Shown here piece after piece: positions 49,681-58,278 of a DNA stretch of 64,000 bases (within the stretch, counting starts at the first letter, position 1; each line of letters begins with the position of its first letter). The stretch spans positions 1-64,000 of the forward strand of contig CAYVHL010000004.1 in NCBI GenBank assembly GCA_964451255.1, read 5' to 3'. This stretch comes from JAHBTB01 sp964451255 (GTDB lineage Bacteria > Armatimonadota > Fimbriimonadia > Fimbriimonadales > Fimbriimonadaceae). The notes beneath the pieces were generated by a model. That model saw only the letters and a list, made by a program, of their open reading frames with translations, was not told the origin of the DNA and made no database searches. Position numbers and translations under genes: made by a program.

Positions 49681-49707
49681 CCACTGGTTAGAAACCAGTG
49701 GCACCCG
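49681..49707 (-). repeat. REP-like hairpin, inverted copy
   Basis: CCACTGGTT-AGA-AACCAGTGG followed by CACCC: nine pairs. It is the inverse orientation of the hairpins at 48954 and 48995, so the transposase lies between opposed REPs. Further partial copies (CCACTGG, ACTGGTGGCA) lie at 49617-49680. Confidence 0.75.
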
Positions 49708-49736
49708 ATTCAACACCTGAACCAGTCAGGCCCGCG

Positions 49737-50813
49737 TCATCCGAGTCCGGGCCGGAAGTCGGTGTCTGGCTTGACCAACCGGCAGTAGGCCGCCATGACC
49801 CGTGCACACTCCTCTACGTCCGAGAGTTGGAGCGTCTCGACCGGTGTGTGCATGTAGCGCAGGGGGACCCCTACCAGACCCGTCGCCATGCCGCCACGGG
49901 TGATCTGCATCGCGTTCGCGTCGGTGCCCGTGCCGCCTGGCTCCGGAGCGACCTGCAGTGAGACACCCTCCTTGGCCGCGCCCTCCTGCACCATCCGGTA
50001 TACGATCGGGTTGATGTTCGCGCCACGGCAGACGGATGGTCCCTTGCCGAGTGCGACGTCACCGTATCGCGCCTTGTTCAGGCCCGGATGGTCAATGGCG
50101 AAATCGACGTCCACCGCCAGCCCGCTCTGGGCGTCGACCGAGAATGCGGACGTCCTCGCACCTCTCAGCCCGATCTCCTCCTGCACTGTACCGACCGCAT
50201 AGACGCCCACGTTTGGATCGAGGCCTCCTTCGTCGTGGAGTAGGCGCAGGGCCTCGGCGACGCAGAACGCCCCGACTTTGTTGTCGAAACCCCGGGCACA
50301 AGCCCTTCCTCCTGCCAGTTCCATGAACTCGACCTGGTAGGTCACGGGGTCGCCGAGTTCGATGTGCTTCAATGCCTCTTCCTTAGACGAAACGCCGATG
50401 TCGATCCACATGTCGTAGAGCTCGGGCTTCTTGTCTCGGTCGCTGGATTCGATCAGGTGGATCGGTTTGCGGCCGATCACTCCGGGAACGCGCCCGCCCT
50501 TGGCGTGCACCCACACCCGCTGTCCGATCGGGACGGTCGTGTCGTGTCCGCCGATCGGGCTGAAGCTCAGGAAACCGTCGTCGCTGACGTAGTGCACCAA
50601 AAGCCCGATCTCGTCCATGTGACCGGCGAGCATGACCTTGGCCGACGCCCCCGGGTTGAGGACGGCCACGACGTTGCCGTGGTTGTCGGTGGTGACCTTG
50701 TCCGCCCACGGCTCGGTGTAGTCACGGTAGGCCTTAGCGGCCGGGGTCTCAAATCCGCTTGGGCTGGGGGCGTTGACAATGTTTTTCAGAAACGTAATTG
50801 ACTCGGCTCGCAT
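49737..50813 (-). CDS. M42-family aminopeptidase/endoglucanase-like metallopeptidase
   Basis: The protein has 358 residues from ATG 50813. Di-metal ligands appear in LAGHMDEIGLLV, ARGFDNKVGAF and VQEEIGLRGA (catalytic Glu-Glu), with IDHPGL and a later His in YMHTPVETL. The family forms large tetrahedral cytoplasmic peptidases that trim short peptides. Length normal. Nothing else of note in the 50814-50923 gap. Confidence 0.93.
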   Translation of the reverse strand: MRAESITFLKNIVNAPSPSGFETPAAKAYRDYTEPWADKVTTDNHGNVVAVLNPGASAKVMLAGHMDEIGLLVHYVSDDGFLSFSPIGGHDTTVPIGQRVWVHAKGGRVPGVIGRKPIHLIESSDRDKKPELYDMWIDIGVSSKEEALKHIELGDPVTYQVEFMELAGGRACARGFDNKVGAFCVAEALRLLHDEGGLDPNVGVYAVGTVQEEIGLRGARTSAFSVDAQSGLAVDVDFAIDHPGLNKARYGDVALGKGPSVCRGANINPIVYRMVQEGAAKEGVSLQVAPEPGGTGTDANAMQITRGGMATGLVGVPLRYMHTPVETLQLSDVEECARVMAAYCRLVKPDTDFRPGLG

Positions 50814-50923
50814 CGGATGTTTTCTACCCGGGAAACAACCGCAGAGTTCCGGACAGATCGTGAAGACGACCAGACCGTGGGCGACTGGACGTTGTCGGCC
50901 TCTCGATACCGACCTTAGCCTCC

Positions 50924-51526
50924 CTAAAGCGAAAGACTCTGCCAGGCGGCTTCGAAGACCTCGTCCGAGGACTTGGTCGCATCCAGGATCGACCACCGGC
51001 CAGGTTCTAACGTAGCCTCGGTCAGAAAGCCCTCCCGCACTCGGTGGTGGAACTCGATCGACTCGCGGTCAAGGCGGTTCTCGTCATGGACCCGGCTCAG
51101 GCCGATCTCAACCGGCAGATCCAACATGAAGGTTTTGTCTGGGCTCAGGCCACCCGTCGCCAAGCGGTTGAGACGCCTTAGCTCGCCGATGTCCAAGCCC
51201 CGGGCATAGCCCTGATAGACGACCGTAGAATCGGCGAACCGGTCGCAGACAACCCACGCGCCACGCGCCAGGGCTGGGCGCACGACAGTTTCCACGTGGT
51301 TCGCACGGTCGGCCAAGAAGAGGAACACCTCGGCCCACGGGGACATCGCCTCCCCTTCCAGCAACAGAGTCCGCACGCCGGTGCCAAACGTGCCCGCACC
51401 CGGCTCGCGGGTGACGACCGCCTCGACTCCCGACTCGGACAGCCGGGCGGCAAGGGCCCTGGCGAGCGTCGACTTGCCAGCCCCTTCTGGACCTTCCAGG
51501 GTCACGAACACGCCGGGAGGATACAC
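50924..51526 (-). CDS. tmk: Thymidylate kinase
   Basis: Phosphorylates dTMP to dTDP. P-loop LEGPEGAGKSTLARAL, the DR[FY] motif in VVCDRFADSTVVYQGYARG, and LDLPVEIGLSRV identify Tmk. The protein is 200 residues from GTG 51526; GTG 51511 would give the more typical MFVTLEGPEG start. With the first choice the start is only eight bases from the divergent glcD start, so the later GTG or a later glcD start may be the real one. Confidence 0.94.
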   Translation of the reverse strand: MYPPGVFVTLEGPEGAGKSTLARALAARLSESGVEAVVTREPGAGTFGTGVRTLLLEGEAMSPWAEVFLFLADRANHVETVVRPALARGAWVVCDRFADSTVVYQGYARGLDIGELRRLNRLATGGLSPDKTFMLDLPVEIGLSRVHDENRLDRESIEFHHRVREGFLTEATLEPGRWSILDATKSSDEVFEAAWQSLSL

Positions 51527-51534
51527 TCGGGGCA

Positions 51535-52956
51535 GTGGGGACCGCGCCGGAATCGACTCTTGTTGCCTTGGCCGGGATCGTCGGCGAGGCCGGCGTCCTC
51601 TCCGGGCCCGCCGTCGAGCGCACCTACGACACAGACGCCTACTCGGTCGAGCACTTTCCTCCTTTGGCTGTCGTGCTCCCCCAAACGACTGACCAAGTCG
51701 CCGAGGTCGTCCGGTGGTGTAACCACAACCACGTGCCCTTCACCCCCCGCGGTGCTGGCACGGGGCTCAGCGGGGGGGCCATGCCCGCTTTGGGGGGTGT
51801 TGTTATCAGCACGAAGAGACTCAACAAGGTGTTGGAGATCGACGTGCCGAACCGGAGGTTGAGGGCTCAGACTGGTATTGCTAACGCGCGCATCTCCGCC
51901 GCCGTCGCCGACCAGGGATTCGAGTTCGCCCCCGATCCCAGCAGCCAGAGCGTCAGCACTCTTGGTGGCAACATCGCGGAGAACTCGGGAGGGCCGCACA
52001 CCCTCAAGTACGGCGTGACCGCCCAGCACATTCTCTCCGTCACCCTGGTCGACGCCGAAGGTGAGGTGCGGGAACTCCGGCGGGGCCCGGGATACGACCT
52101 CCTCTCGCTGGTGATCGGCGGCGAGGGCACTGTCGGGGTCGTCACCGAAGCCTGGGTTCGCCTCGCCCCGATGCGACCGGGAGTCGAGACCGCCGTCCTC
52201 AACTTCCCGACCGTCCGCGCGGCCTGCCAGTGTGTGGCCGCCGTCGTCAAGTCGGGGGTGCTGCCCGCCGCCCTCGAGATGATGGACGAGCGAATCCTCG
52301 TCGCCGTCCGGGCGGCGTTCGGGCTTGATTACCCGGAGGGCACGAAGGCGATGCTCCTTGTCGAATGCGACGGTGACCCGGACACGGCGCGAGAGGAGAT
52401 GAAGCGGGTCGTCGAGATCGGCAAAGGCCTAGGGACACTGAGTGTGCAAATCGCCCAGAACGAAACCGAAAGGACCAAGCTGTGGACGGCCCGCAAGAAG
52501 GGCATCGGCGCAATGGGGCGGTACGCCCCGACCATCATGACCCATGACGGGGTAATCCCCCCCAGCAAGCTCCCTGACATGCTGGATCATGTCTATGCCG
52601 TGGCCGAAGAAGCCAAGATCGGGGTAGCCAACATCTTCCACGCCGGAGACGGCAACCTCCACCCCTGTTTCTACTTCGACGACCGCGAGCCCGGGATCAT
52701 CGACCGAGTCGTTGAGGCAGGAGAGAATGTCATCCGTAAGTGCTTGGAACTCGGCGGATCGGTCAGCGGCGAGCACGGCGTAGGCGTCGAAAAGTCTGGC
52801 CTTTTGGCCGAAATGTTCAATAAAGAATCGATGGACCTCCAGCTGGACTTCCGCCGGATCTTCCACGAGAACCCGCTTTGCAATCCTTGTAAGGTGGTGC
52901 CAGACAACAAGTCGTGCGTTGAACACCGGGTGCGTTGGCGAGGGGCGGCGACGTGA
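51535..52956 (+). CDS. glcD: FAD-linked glycolate oxidase subunit GlcD-like
   Basis: Oxidises a 2-hydroxyacid (glycolate or D-lactate) with FAD. The PCMH FAD-binding domain shows VPFTPRGAGTGLSGGA, PSSQSVSTLGGNIAENSGGPHTLKYG and GGEGTVGVVTEAWVRL. The C-terminal domain has ANIFHAGDGNLHP and GEHGVGVEKSGLL. It is 473 residues from GTG 51535. The glcE-like gene overlaps its stop (GTGA). No GlcF iron-sulfur subunit is in this window. Confidence 0.9.
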   Translation: MGTAPESTLVALAGIVGEAGVLSGPAVERTYDTDAYSVEHFPPLAVVLPQTTDQVAEVVRWCNHNHVPFTPRGAGTGLSGGAMPALGGVVISTKRLNKVLEIDVPNRRLRAQTGIANARISAAVADQGFEFAPDPSSQSVSTLGGNIAENSGGPHTLKYGVTAQHILSVTLVDAEGEVRELRRGPGYDLLSLVIGGEGTVGVVTEAWVRLAPMRPGVETAVLNFPTVRAACQCVAAVVKSGVLPAALEMMDERILVAVRAAFGLDYPEGTKAMLLVECDGDPDTAREEMKRVVEIGKGLGTLSVQIAQNETERTKLWTARKKGIGAMGRYAPTIMTHDGVIPPSKLPDMLDHVYAVAEEAKIGVANIFHAGDGNLHPCFYFDDREPGIIDRVVEAGENVIRKCLELGGSVSGEHGVGVEKSGLLAEMFNKESMDLQLDFRRIFHENPLCNPCKVVPDNKSCVEHRVRWRGAAT

Positions 52957-53699
52957 CGAATGACGAGTTCAGGGAGGAGGTCCTCACCCACCCTCAGGTG
53001 CGGGTGGTGGGATCGAGGTCGCGGGAGGCCTGGTGCACGGCTTGGGAGGGGCCGGTAGTCAGCACCCTTGGCTTCGTGGGTATCGAAGACTTCGCGGTCG
53101 ACGACCGGATGGTCACGGTCCGTGCCGGGACGCTCGTCGAAGATCTCCTGGCTGAGACGACGAGTGAAGGCCTTGGCCTGCCCCTGGTGGCGTCGGGCAA
53201 CGCCGCCATGACACAGCGCCATGGCACGGTGGGCGGTCTCGTGATGGCCGGACTGCCACCGTTCGGCCCGTATCCGGAAGTCCGCGACTGGGTGCTCGCG
53301 ATGGAAGTCTTACGCGGCGACGGCACCTTCGCCCGGGTCGGCGCCAAGGTCGCCAAAAACGTGGCCGGGTATGACGGCCACCGATTTTTCGCGGGAACGC
53401 GGGGTGGGCTTGTCGCCCTCTTGTCCGTCACCCTGAGGCTATGGCCGCAGACTCTGTTCGAAGGCTTGGCGGCCCCTGACCCCCAGGTTGAGATGACGAC
53501 GGTATGGCATGGTGGGTCCGCACCGTCGGACGCAAGTTGCGGGGCCGTACGCTGGGGTGCAGGCCCGCCGCCCGAGGACGCGGATTGGTGGATCGGGTTG
53601 GGAGGGGCCCGGTCGCCGTCGACGGTTCCCGACCTCGAACGCCGTGCGAAAAGTATCCTTGATCCGGAGGGAAGGTTCGTAGAAGGATGGCAAGCGTGA
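52953..53699 (+). CDS. glcE: GlcE-like FAD-binding oxidoreductase subunit
   Basis: The protein has 248 residues from GTG 52953. The FAD-domain segments RAGTLVEDLLAET, GNAAMTQRHGTVGGLVMAG and KVAKNVAGYDGHRFFAGTRGGLVALLSVTLRLWP match GlcE. It is about 100 residues shorter than E. coli GlcE, the missing part being the C-terminal domain. Overlaps glcD (GTGA) and the acyl-CoA dehydrogenase gene, so all are co-expressed. Confidence 0.82.
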   Translation: MTNDEFREEVLTHPQVRVVGSRSREAWCTAWEGPVVSTLGFVGIEDFAVDDRMVTVRAGTLVEDLLAETTSEGLGLPLVASGNAAMTQRHGTVGGLVMAGLPPFGPYPEVRDWVLAMEVLRGDGTFARVGAKVAKNVAGYDGHRFFAGTRGGLVALLSVTLRLWPQTLFEGLAAPDPQVEMTTVWHGGSAPSDASCGAVRWGAGPPPEDADWWIGLGGARSPSTVPDLERRAKSILDPEGRFVEGWQA

Positions 53700-54772
53700 C
53701 CGAGAGCGACACCCTGGCCCGCGCGGTGGCCTTTCTACAGGAGGTGGTCAAGCCGATCGCCAACGACATCGACTCTGATCCCGAGGCCTTGCGACCTGCC
53801 CTCGCCGAGATGGGCCGACGGGGGCTTATGGCCTTGCGGTTGCCCCAAGAATACGGTGGCCCTGGTATGCGCGAGGCAGACTTCCGAGCCTATCAAGAAG
53901 AGGCCGCCCGCGCCAGCGGCACGTTTGCCTTCCTCCAGACCCAGCACCAAAGCGCCGCTTCGATGATCGCGAACGGTGGGAGTGACGAGTTCAAAGCCAG
54001 GTACCTGCGGGGTATGGACACCGGCGAGCGGACGATCGGCATCGGCTTCAGCCAGCTTCGACGCGCCGGGCCACCAGCCTTGCGGGCCACCAAGGTCGAA
54101 GGCGGCTACCGGATCGACGGATCGGCCCCGTGGGTTACCGGCCACACCTATTTCAAGGAGTTCCTGATGGGGGCTGGCCTCCCCGACGGCCAAGCGGTAT
54201 TTGGCGTCGTGCCGTTTGACAATGTCGCCGCGAACGACGGGGAGATCGTCTGCAAGGGACCCATGCGGCTGGCCGCGATGGAAGCGGCGCTCACCATGTC
54301 GGTGGAGTTCAAGAACTGGTTCATGCCCGACTCCGCCTACGCCTTCACCAAGCCGCAGGGTTGGATCCAAAACAACGACATGATCAACGTGTCCTTGCAG
54401 GCCTCGTTCGCCATTGGATGCGCCCGCGCCGGACTCGACCTCGTCTTGGAGGCCTACGAGAAGAAGAAGTCGCCGTTCCTCTTGGAGTGTTGGGAAGCCT
54501 TGGACAAGGAACACCGCGCCTGCAAGGCCCTGGCAGAGGATCAGGAGTTGCCGCGCGAAGAACGACTGCGCGCCCGGGTCTGGGCGATAGACATGGCGGC
54601 GAGGTGCGGCCATGCTGCGGTCGCGGCCCACAGCGGCCAGGCAGCCGGCATGCGCCACAACGCTCAAAGAGTCTATCGTGAAGCTGTGGTGTTCACCGTG
54701 TCGGCCCAGACCGCCGACGTCATGGAAGGCACGCTTCGCCGACTGGTCGCCCGGGGTGGTGAACCATTGTGA
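53687..54772 (+). CDS. Acyl-CoA dehydrogenase-family protein
   Basis: The protein has 361 residues from ATG 53687. It has the N-terminal helical, beta (WVTGHTYFKEFLMGAGLPDG) and C-terminal helical domains of the family. ALRLPQEYGGPGM and FGFSQLR-like IGIGFSQLRRAGPP fit the flavin region. The usual catalytic Glu position cannot be fixed without alignment. RGGEPL at the end is typical. The operon with glcD/glcE is unusual. Substrate unknown. Confidence 0.8.
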   Translation: MASVTESDTLARAVAFLQEVVKPIANDIDSDPEALRPALAEMGRRGLMALRLPQEYGGPGMREADFRAYQEEAARASGTFAFLQTQHQSAASMIANGGSDEFKARYLRGMDTGERTIGIGFSQLRRAGPPALRATKVEGGYRIDGSAPWVTGHTYFKEFLMGAGLPDGQAVFGVVPFDNVAANDGEIVCKGPMRLAAMEAALTMSVEFKNWFMPDSAYAFTKPQGWIQNNDMINVSLQASFAIGCARAGLDLVLEAYEKKKSPFLLECWEALDKEHRACKALAEDQELPREERLRARVWAIDMAARCGHAAVAAHSGQAAGMRHNAQRVYREAVVFTVSAQTADVMEGTLRRLVARGGEPL

Positions 54773-55377
54773 AACCGCTCGCGCTTGCCCTGATAAGTTG
54801 TATGGCCGCGCTCGCCTGCGCCGACCGCTTGGTGTCTATCCCAACGGGCACCAAGGTCTTTTCCAACCACTTCAAATTGGAGGGAATCGACTGGAGCGAC
54901 GACCACAGCCGACAGGCGTCCTTGACGTATGGTTTGAACGCCAGCGTCGAGGTTGGCGTCTCATGGTTCCGCCCGTCGGGTGAAGACGGCAAGTTCACGT
55001 TTGACGGCGCCTACAACGTCGTCGCGCCGATCATCGACACGTCTCCCGGGATATCTGTCGGGTTTCTAGACGGTGGTAACGTGACGCCGCAGGGCCGGGC
55101 CGTCTACCTGGCGGCCACCTATCGGATCGGTAACGACGGCGAACACAACCAGGAGGAGCCAACGGAACTGGACTTCGGGTTCTGGTCGCGCAAGACGGGC
55201 CTGATGTTTGTCGGCGTCGCGCTCCCGTTCTCCGGGTCGTTCCGGCTCGTCGCCGAGCACGACTCGAACTCCCTGACCGCCGGCGCCGAGTTCCGGCCCG
55301 TCGACCCTCTCGTCATCAAGGTGTTGGCGCAGGACGGTCGTCCGGCGTTTGGTCTGACTTGGTCGCAGCGGCTTTGA
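54769..55377 (+). CDS. Exported protein, possible outer-membrane beta-barrel
   Basis: The protein has 202 residues from GTG 54769, overlapping the previous stop (GTGA). Signal peptide KPLALALISCMAALACA. The rest has alternating polar/hydrophobic strands (ASVEVGVSWFRP, VYLAATYRIGN, LDFGFWSRK, FVGVALPFSGSFRLVAEHD, SLTAGAEFRPVDPLVIKVLAQDGRPAFGLTWSQRL), similar to YjbH/porin-like barrels. Ending in Leu after an aromatic-containing strand fits this. It overlaps plsC by 62 bases in convergent orientation. Confidence 0.65.
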   Translation: MKPLALALISCMAALACADRLVSIPTGTKVFSNHFKLEGIDWSDDHSRQASLTYGLNASVEVGVSWFRPSGEDGKFTFDGAYNVVAPIIDTSPGISVGFLDGGNVTPQGRAVYLAATYRIGNDGEHNQEEPTELDFGFWSRKTGLMFVGVALPFSGSFRLVAEHDSNSLTAGAEFRPVDPLVIKVLAQDGRPAFGLTWSQRL

Positions 55378-56011
55378 TCGGTAGGCCGGCCTTGTTCGTC
55401 AACTCCCATATCCGCCGCCCCAACTCCTCGGCAAAGAGTTGCCTGGCGGCGCGTTCGTCCGGCGCCTGAATGTCCGCGTAGCGGAACGGCTCGCCGTAGA
55501 TGACCGTGATCCTCGTCCTCTTGAGCTTTTTCGCGCCCCGTGGCCACATGATCTGGGTGCCGCCGATCCCGACCGGGACGATCTGGGCGTCCGATCGCTT
55601 AGCTAGCATCGCCAGGCCGCTTTGGATGGGTTGCATGGCCACCGCGTCGCCGCGCCGCCCCTCTGGAAAGATGATCAGCGCCCGCCCCCGAGCGAGTTCG
55701 TCCATGGCCAGTCTGACGGCGGCGGTGTCGCTGCCGCCTCGCTTTACGGGGAAGGCGCCGAGCGAACGGATGAGGGGCCCGAGGGGGAACTTGAACAGTT
55801 CTTCCTTGGCCATGAACCGCAGGGACCGTGTGCTGGTGCCGCCGATCACGGGCGGGTCAAGGTAGCTGACATGGACGGGGGCGATGATGACCGGGCCGGT
55901 CATGGGGATGTTTTCCAGCCCGATCATGTCCACTCCACCCATGACACCCAGGAAGCCCCGCCGCATCAGCCAGGAGATGAACTTGTACCAAGGCGATCCC
56001 TCGCGCTTCAC
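55316..56011 (-). CDS. plsC: 1-acyl-sn-glycerol-3-phosphate acyltransferase (PlsC family)
   Basis: Adds the second acyl chain in phosphatidic acid synthesis. HVSYLDPP is the catalytic H-x4-D (about residue 47) and FPEG the substrate-binding motif; FMAKEELFKFPLGPLIRSLGAFPVKRG completes the family core. It is 231 residues from GTG 56011. The C-terminal 62 bases overlap the opposite gene. Confidence 0.92.
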   Translation of the reverse strand: MKREGSPWYKFISWLMRRGFLGVMGGVDMIGLENIPMTGPVIIAPVHVSYLDPPVIGGTSTRSLRFMAKEELFKFPLGPLIRSLGAFPVKRGGSDTAAVRLAMDELARGRALIIFPEGRRGDAVAMQPIQSGLAMLAKRSDAQIVPVGIGGTQIMWPRGAKKLKRTRITVIYGEPFRYADIQAPDERAARQLFAEELGRRIWELTNKAGLPIKAAATKSDQTPDDRPAPTP

Positions 56012-56040
56012 CAGGGGTGATTATGGCTGGCTCCCAAACA

Positions 56041-56077
56041 GCCGCACCCCGCGAGGGCGTGCCTCGCGGGGTGCGGC
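56041..56077 (-). terminator. Long perfect hairpin after the protease gene
   Basis: GCCGCACCCCGCGAGG, loop GCGTG, then the exact complement: 16 GC-rich pairs, 18 bases past the protease stop. No T run follows, so it may protect the mRNA end as well as terminate. Confidence 0.7.
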
Positions 56078-56094
56078 GTTGCCACAGGTCGTAC

Positions 56095-57966
56095 CTAATG
56101 TCCGAGGGCGTACTGGACAGCCGGATAGGCCATCGGGATGCCCCAGCCGCCGTCCCGATCCCAACCTGCCGCCATGTTGTCCAAGGAGGCGGCCTTCATC
56201 GCGGTGAAGACCTGGTTGGGGGTGTAGGTCGGCTTGGCCTGCATCACCAGGGCGGCGATGCCGGCCAGGTGCGGAGCGGCCGCCGAGGTACCGAAGAACG
56301 GCTTGAAGCCAGGGGTCAGGGTGGTCACACCGTCCGCGCCGGTGAAGTCCGGCTTGAGGAGGTTCGTTCCGCCGCCCGAGGCGAAGGTCACACCGCCGCC
56401 GATCTGGCTGCCGTCGGGGTTGTAGAAGATCCTCCGGGGCCCGTCCGAACTGAAGACCTCGATCGGGTTGTTCGTGCCATTGAACGGTTTGACGCCAGTC
56501 TTCGCGCTGTTCCAATAGGTCGCCGCCGCACTGAACGTACTTGCACCGCCGTTGTGTCCATAGACCACACCCGACGTGTTGTAGGTAAGCCTACTTCGAT
56601 TGGTGTCAATGTGAATGGCCCTTGTGTTGCCGTTGAATCTGACGACCACGACTCGGTTGCCGACGCCGAAATTGCCGGAACAAGCCTCGTACGGGTCTTG
56701 GGTTCCTGTTTGGGCGCTGACGCTGAAGGCTATGACTGATGTTCCCGCCGAGTTCAGGATGAACAGGTCGTAGTCGTTGCTGCTACCGCCCAACGGATCC
56801 GACCACTTCAACGTGACGAAGTTCGCAGGAGCGGTCAACTTGTCATATGTAGCGGGGCCAAAGCTGTGGACTTGACCGGATTCAAGGGTCGTTGTGCCGC
56901 CGTCGGCGAAGTCGCCCTCCCAACAGCCCGAAGTCCCCTTTGTGAGGTTCCCACTGTTAGCAGCGGAGGAGAAGTACGAGACTCCCGCCGCCTTGACCGT
57001 GTTGACAGCCTGGGCGATCGGGCCGTCTTGGAACACGGCCTCATTGAAGTAGCTGACGTCGTCGACGATGACCTTGCAGCCTGCGTTCTTGAGCGCGATG
57101 ATGTTGTTTGCGAAGGACGCGACTCCGTTGAACGCGGTCGCGAAGTAGAGGGTCGCACCTGGCGCCATGTCCTGGACGATCTCCATCATGGCCGTGCCTT
57201 CGTCGGCGCCAGACCCTGCGTCCAGCACCACGGTTCCCGCACCGAGGTCCCCAGAAGCCTTGAGAGTGGCCACCCGGCTTGCTGAGGCGGAGTCAGAGAG
57301 CACTCCGACCTTCACTCCTGCGCCGTTGTAGCCGTTGGCGACCGCCACGTTGGCTCCATGGGAAATGTACGCCTGTGAGGTGAAGCCGCCGATGACGGGA
57401 GCAGGAACCGGCTGCGGCGCCAGGCCCATGCGTTGAAGAGTCTTCTTGAGTTGAATCTCCTTGAACGAGCCGCCCATGCTGTTCGTCTGCATCTTGGGCA
57501 TCGAGGTGATCGACTTGATGTCCTTGTTAGCCGCGACCACTTCGATGGACATGAGCGGCAAGGCCGCGTCGGTCACGCCGAACTCGGCAGCGACTGCCAA
57601 GACCTGGCCGCCGGAACGCCGAACTGCAGCCAGCATGCCAGGAGTGGGGTTGCCGTAGATCTCCACCGGAACCAGCCCGCCCTGCGACTTTCCGCCGCCA
57701 GGCACCTGGCCTGCGATCCTGCCAACGCCTGGCGTCAGGGCCAATCCGTTGTCACGAGCGGCCAATATCTGGCGCATAAGGTTGAATTCGACCTTCTCTT
57801 GGGCTGGCGTGAGACCGGACTTCATCGCGTAGATGGATGCGATTTGCCTTTGTACAGCCGGACTGAACTCTTCGTGTTGCCCATGGGCGAACGAAACTCC
57901 GACGACCGCGGTGACGAGCACCGTGAGCGTTCGACCGAGGCATTTATATCGTTGTGTGGCTTTCAT
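56095..57966 (-). CDS. Secreted subtilase-superfamily (S8/S53-like) protease with Asp-Glu-Ser type site
   Basis: The protein has 623 residues from ATG 57966. Signal peptide up to FAHG. The catalytic Asp lies in VGVLSDSAS (about 222). Where S8 enzymes have His in HGT, this protein has ADEGTAMMEIVQDMAPGA (about 255), a Glu-containing form known from S53-like relatives. The Ser is in FFGTSAAAPHLAGIAALV (about 555). VIVDDVSYFNEAVFQDG is also typical of that branch. A beta-sandwich insert (about 370-500) separates the halves. The N-terminal 150 residues may be a propeptide. Substrate unknown. Confidence 0.85.
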   Translation of the reverse strand: MKATQRYKCLGRTLTVLVTAVVGVSFAHGQHEEFSPAVQRQIASIYAMKSGLTPAQEKVEFNLMRQILAARDNGLALTPGVGRIAGQVPGGGKSQGGLVPVEIYGNPTPGMLAAVRRSGGQVLAVAAEFGVTDAALPLMSIEVVAANKDIKSITSMPKMQTNSMGGSFKEIQLKKTLQRMGLAPQPVPAPVIGGFTSQAYISHGANVAVANGYNGAGVKVGVLSDSASASRVATLKASGDLGAGTVVLDAGSGADEGTAMMEIVQDMAPGATLYFATAFNGVASFANNIIALKNAGCKVIVDDVSYFNEAVFQDGPIAQAVNTVKAAGVSYFSSAANSGNLTKGTSGCWEGDFADGGTTTLESGQVHSFGPATYDKLTAPANFVTLKWSDPLGGSSNDYDLFILNSAGTSVIAFSVSAQTGTQDPYEACSGNFGVGNRVVVVRFNGNTRAIHIDTNRSRLTYNTSGVVYGHNGGASTFSAAATYWNSAKTGVKPFNGTNNPIEVFSSDGPRRIFYNPDGSQIGGGVTFASGGGTNLLKPDFTGADGVTTLTPGFKPFFGTSAAAPHLAGIAALVMQAKPTYTPNQVFTAMKAASLDNMAAGWDRDGGWGIPMAYPAVQYALGH

Positions 57967-58278
57967 GTGTGTAGTGCACCTCAAAAAGGAGTCAGATAAG
58001 CATTCTGAATGCGACTTGCATTGTACAAAGCACAAGCGAGATTGGATCACAGGATAATTGCCTAATTTCTAGAACATCCATCAAGGCGTCACTGATAATG
58101 TTGCCGTACATACATGTCATTCGTACTTGGAATTTCCGTACGATGTTGTAAATCATCACAAGATGCAATATAGTTGTCCTGAACTCGCCTGGAGTCCTTG
58201 AGAGCATGACCTCAATGCGGCACCGGCGCACTCAGAAGTCGCGGCCGGGCAGGCATGGCTTCAACATTTGAGGAAAAT
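57967..58278. other. AT-rich divergent regulatory region
   Basis: About 310 bases between the protease and the PEP-CTERM gene, visibly more AT-rich than its flanks. No open frame is credible. It should carry both divergent promoters; several T/A-rich hexamers are present but none could be paired with confidence. Confidence 0.4.

Noticed and set aside
48954..49707. Short CRISPR array formed by the CCACTGG repeats
   Set aside because: Repeats are self-complementary, unevenly spaced, occur in both orientations and flank a RAYT gene; no cas genes.
53735..54667. Minus-strand frame of 310 codons opposite the acyl-CoA dehydrogenase gene
   Set aside because: No domain and no start context; the plus-strand gene explains the region.
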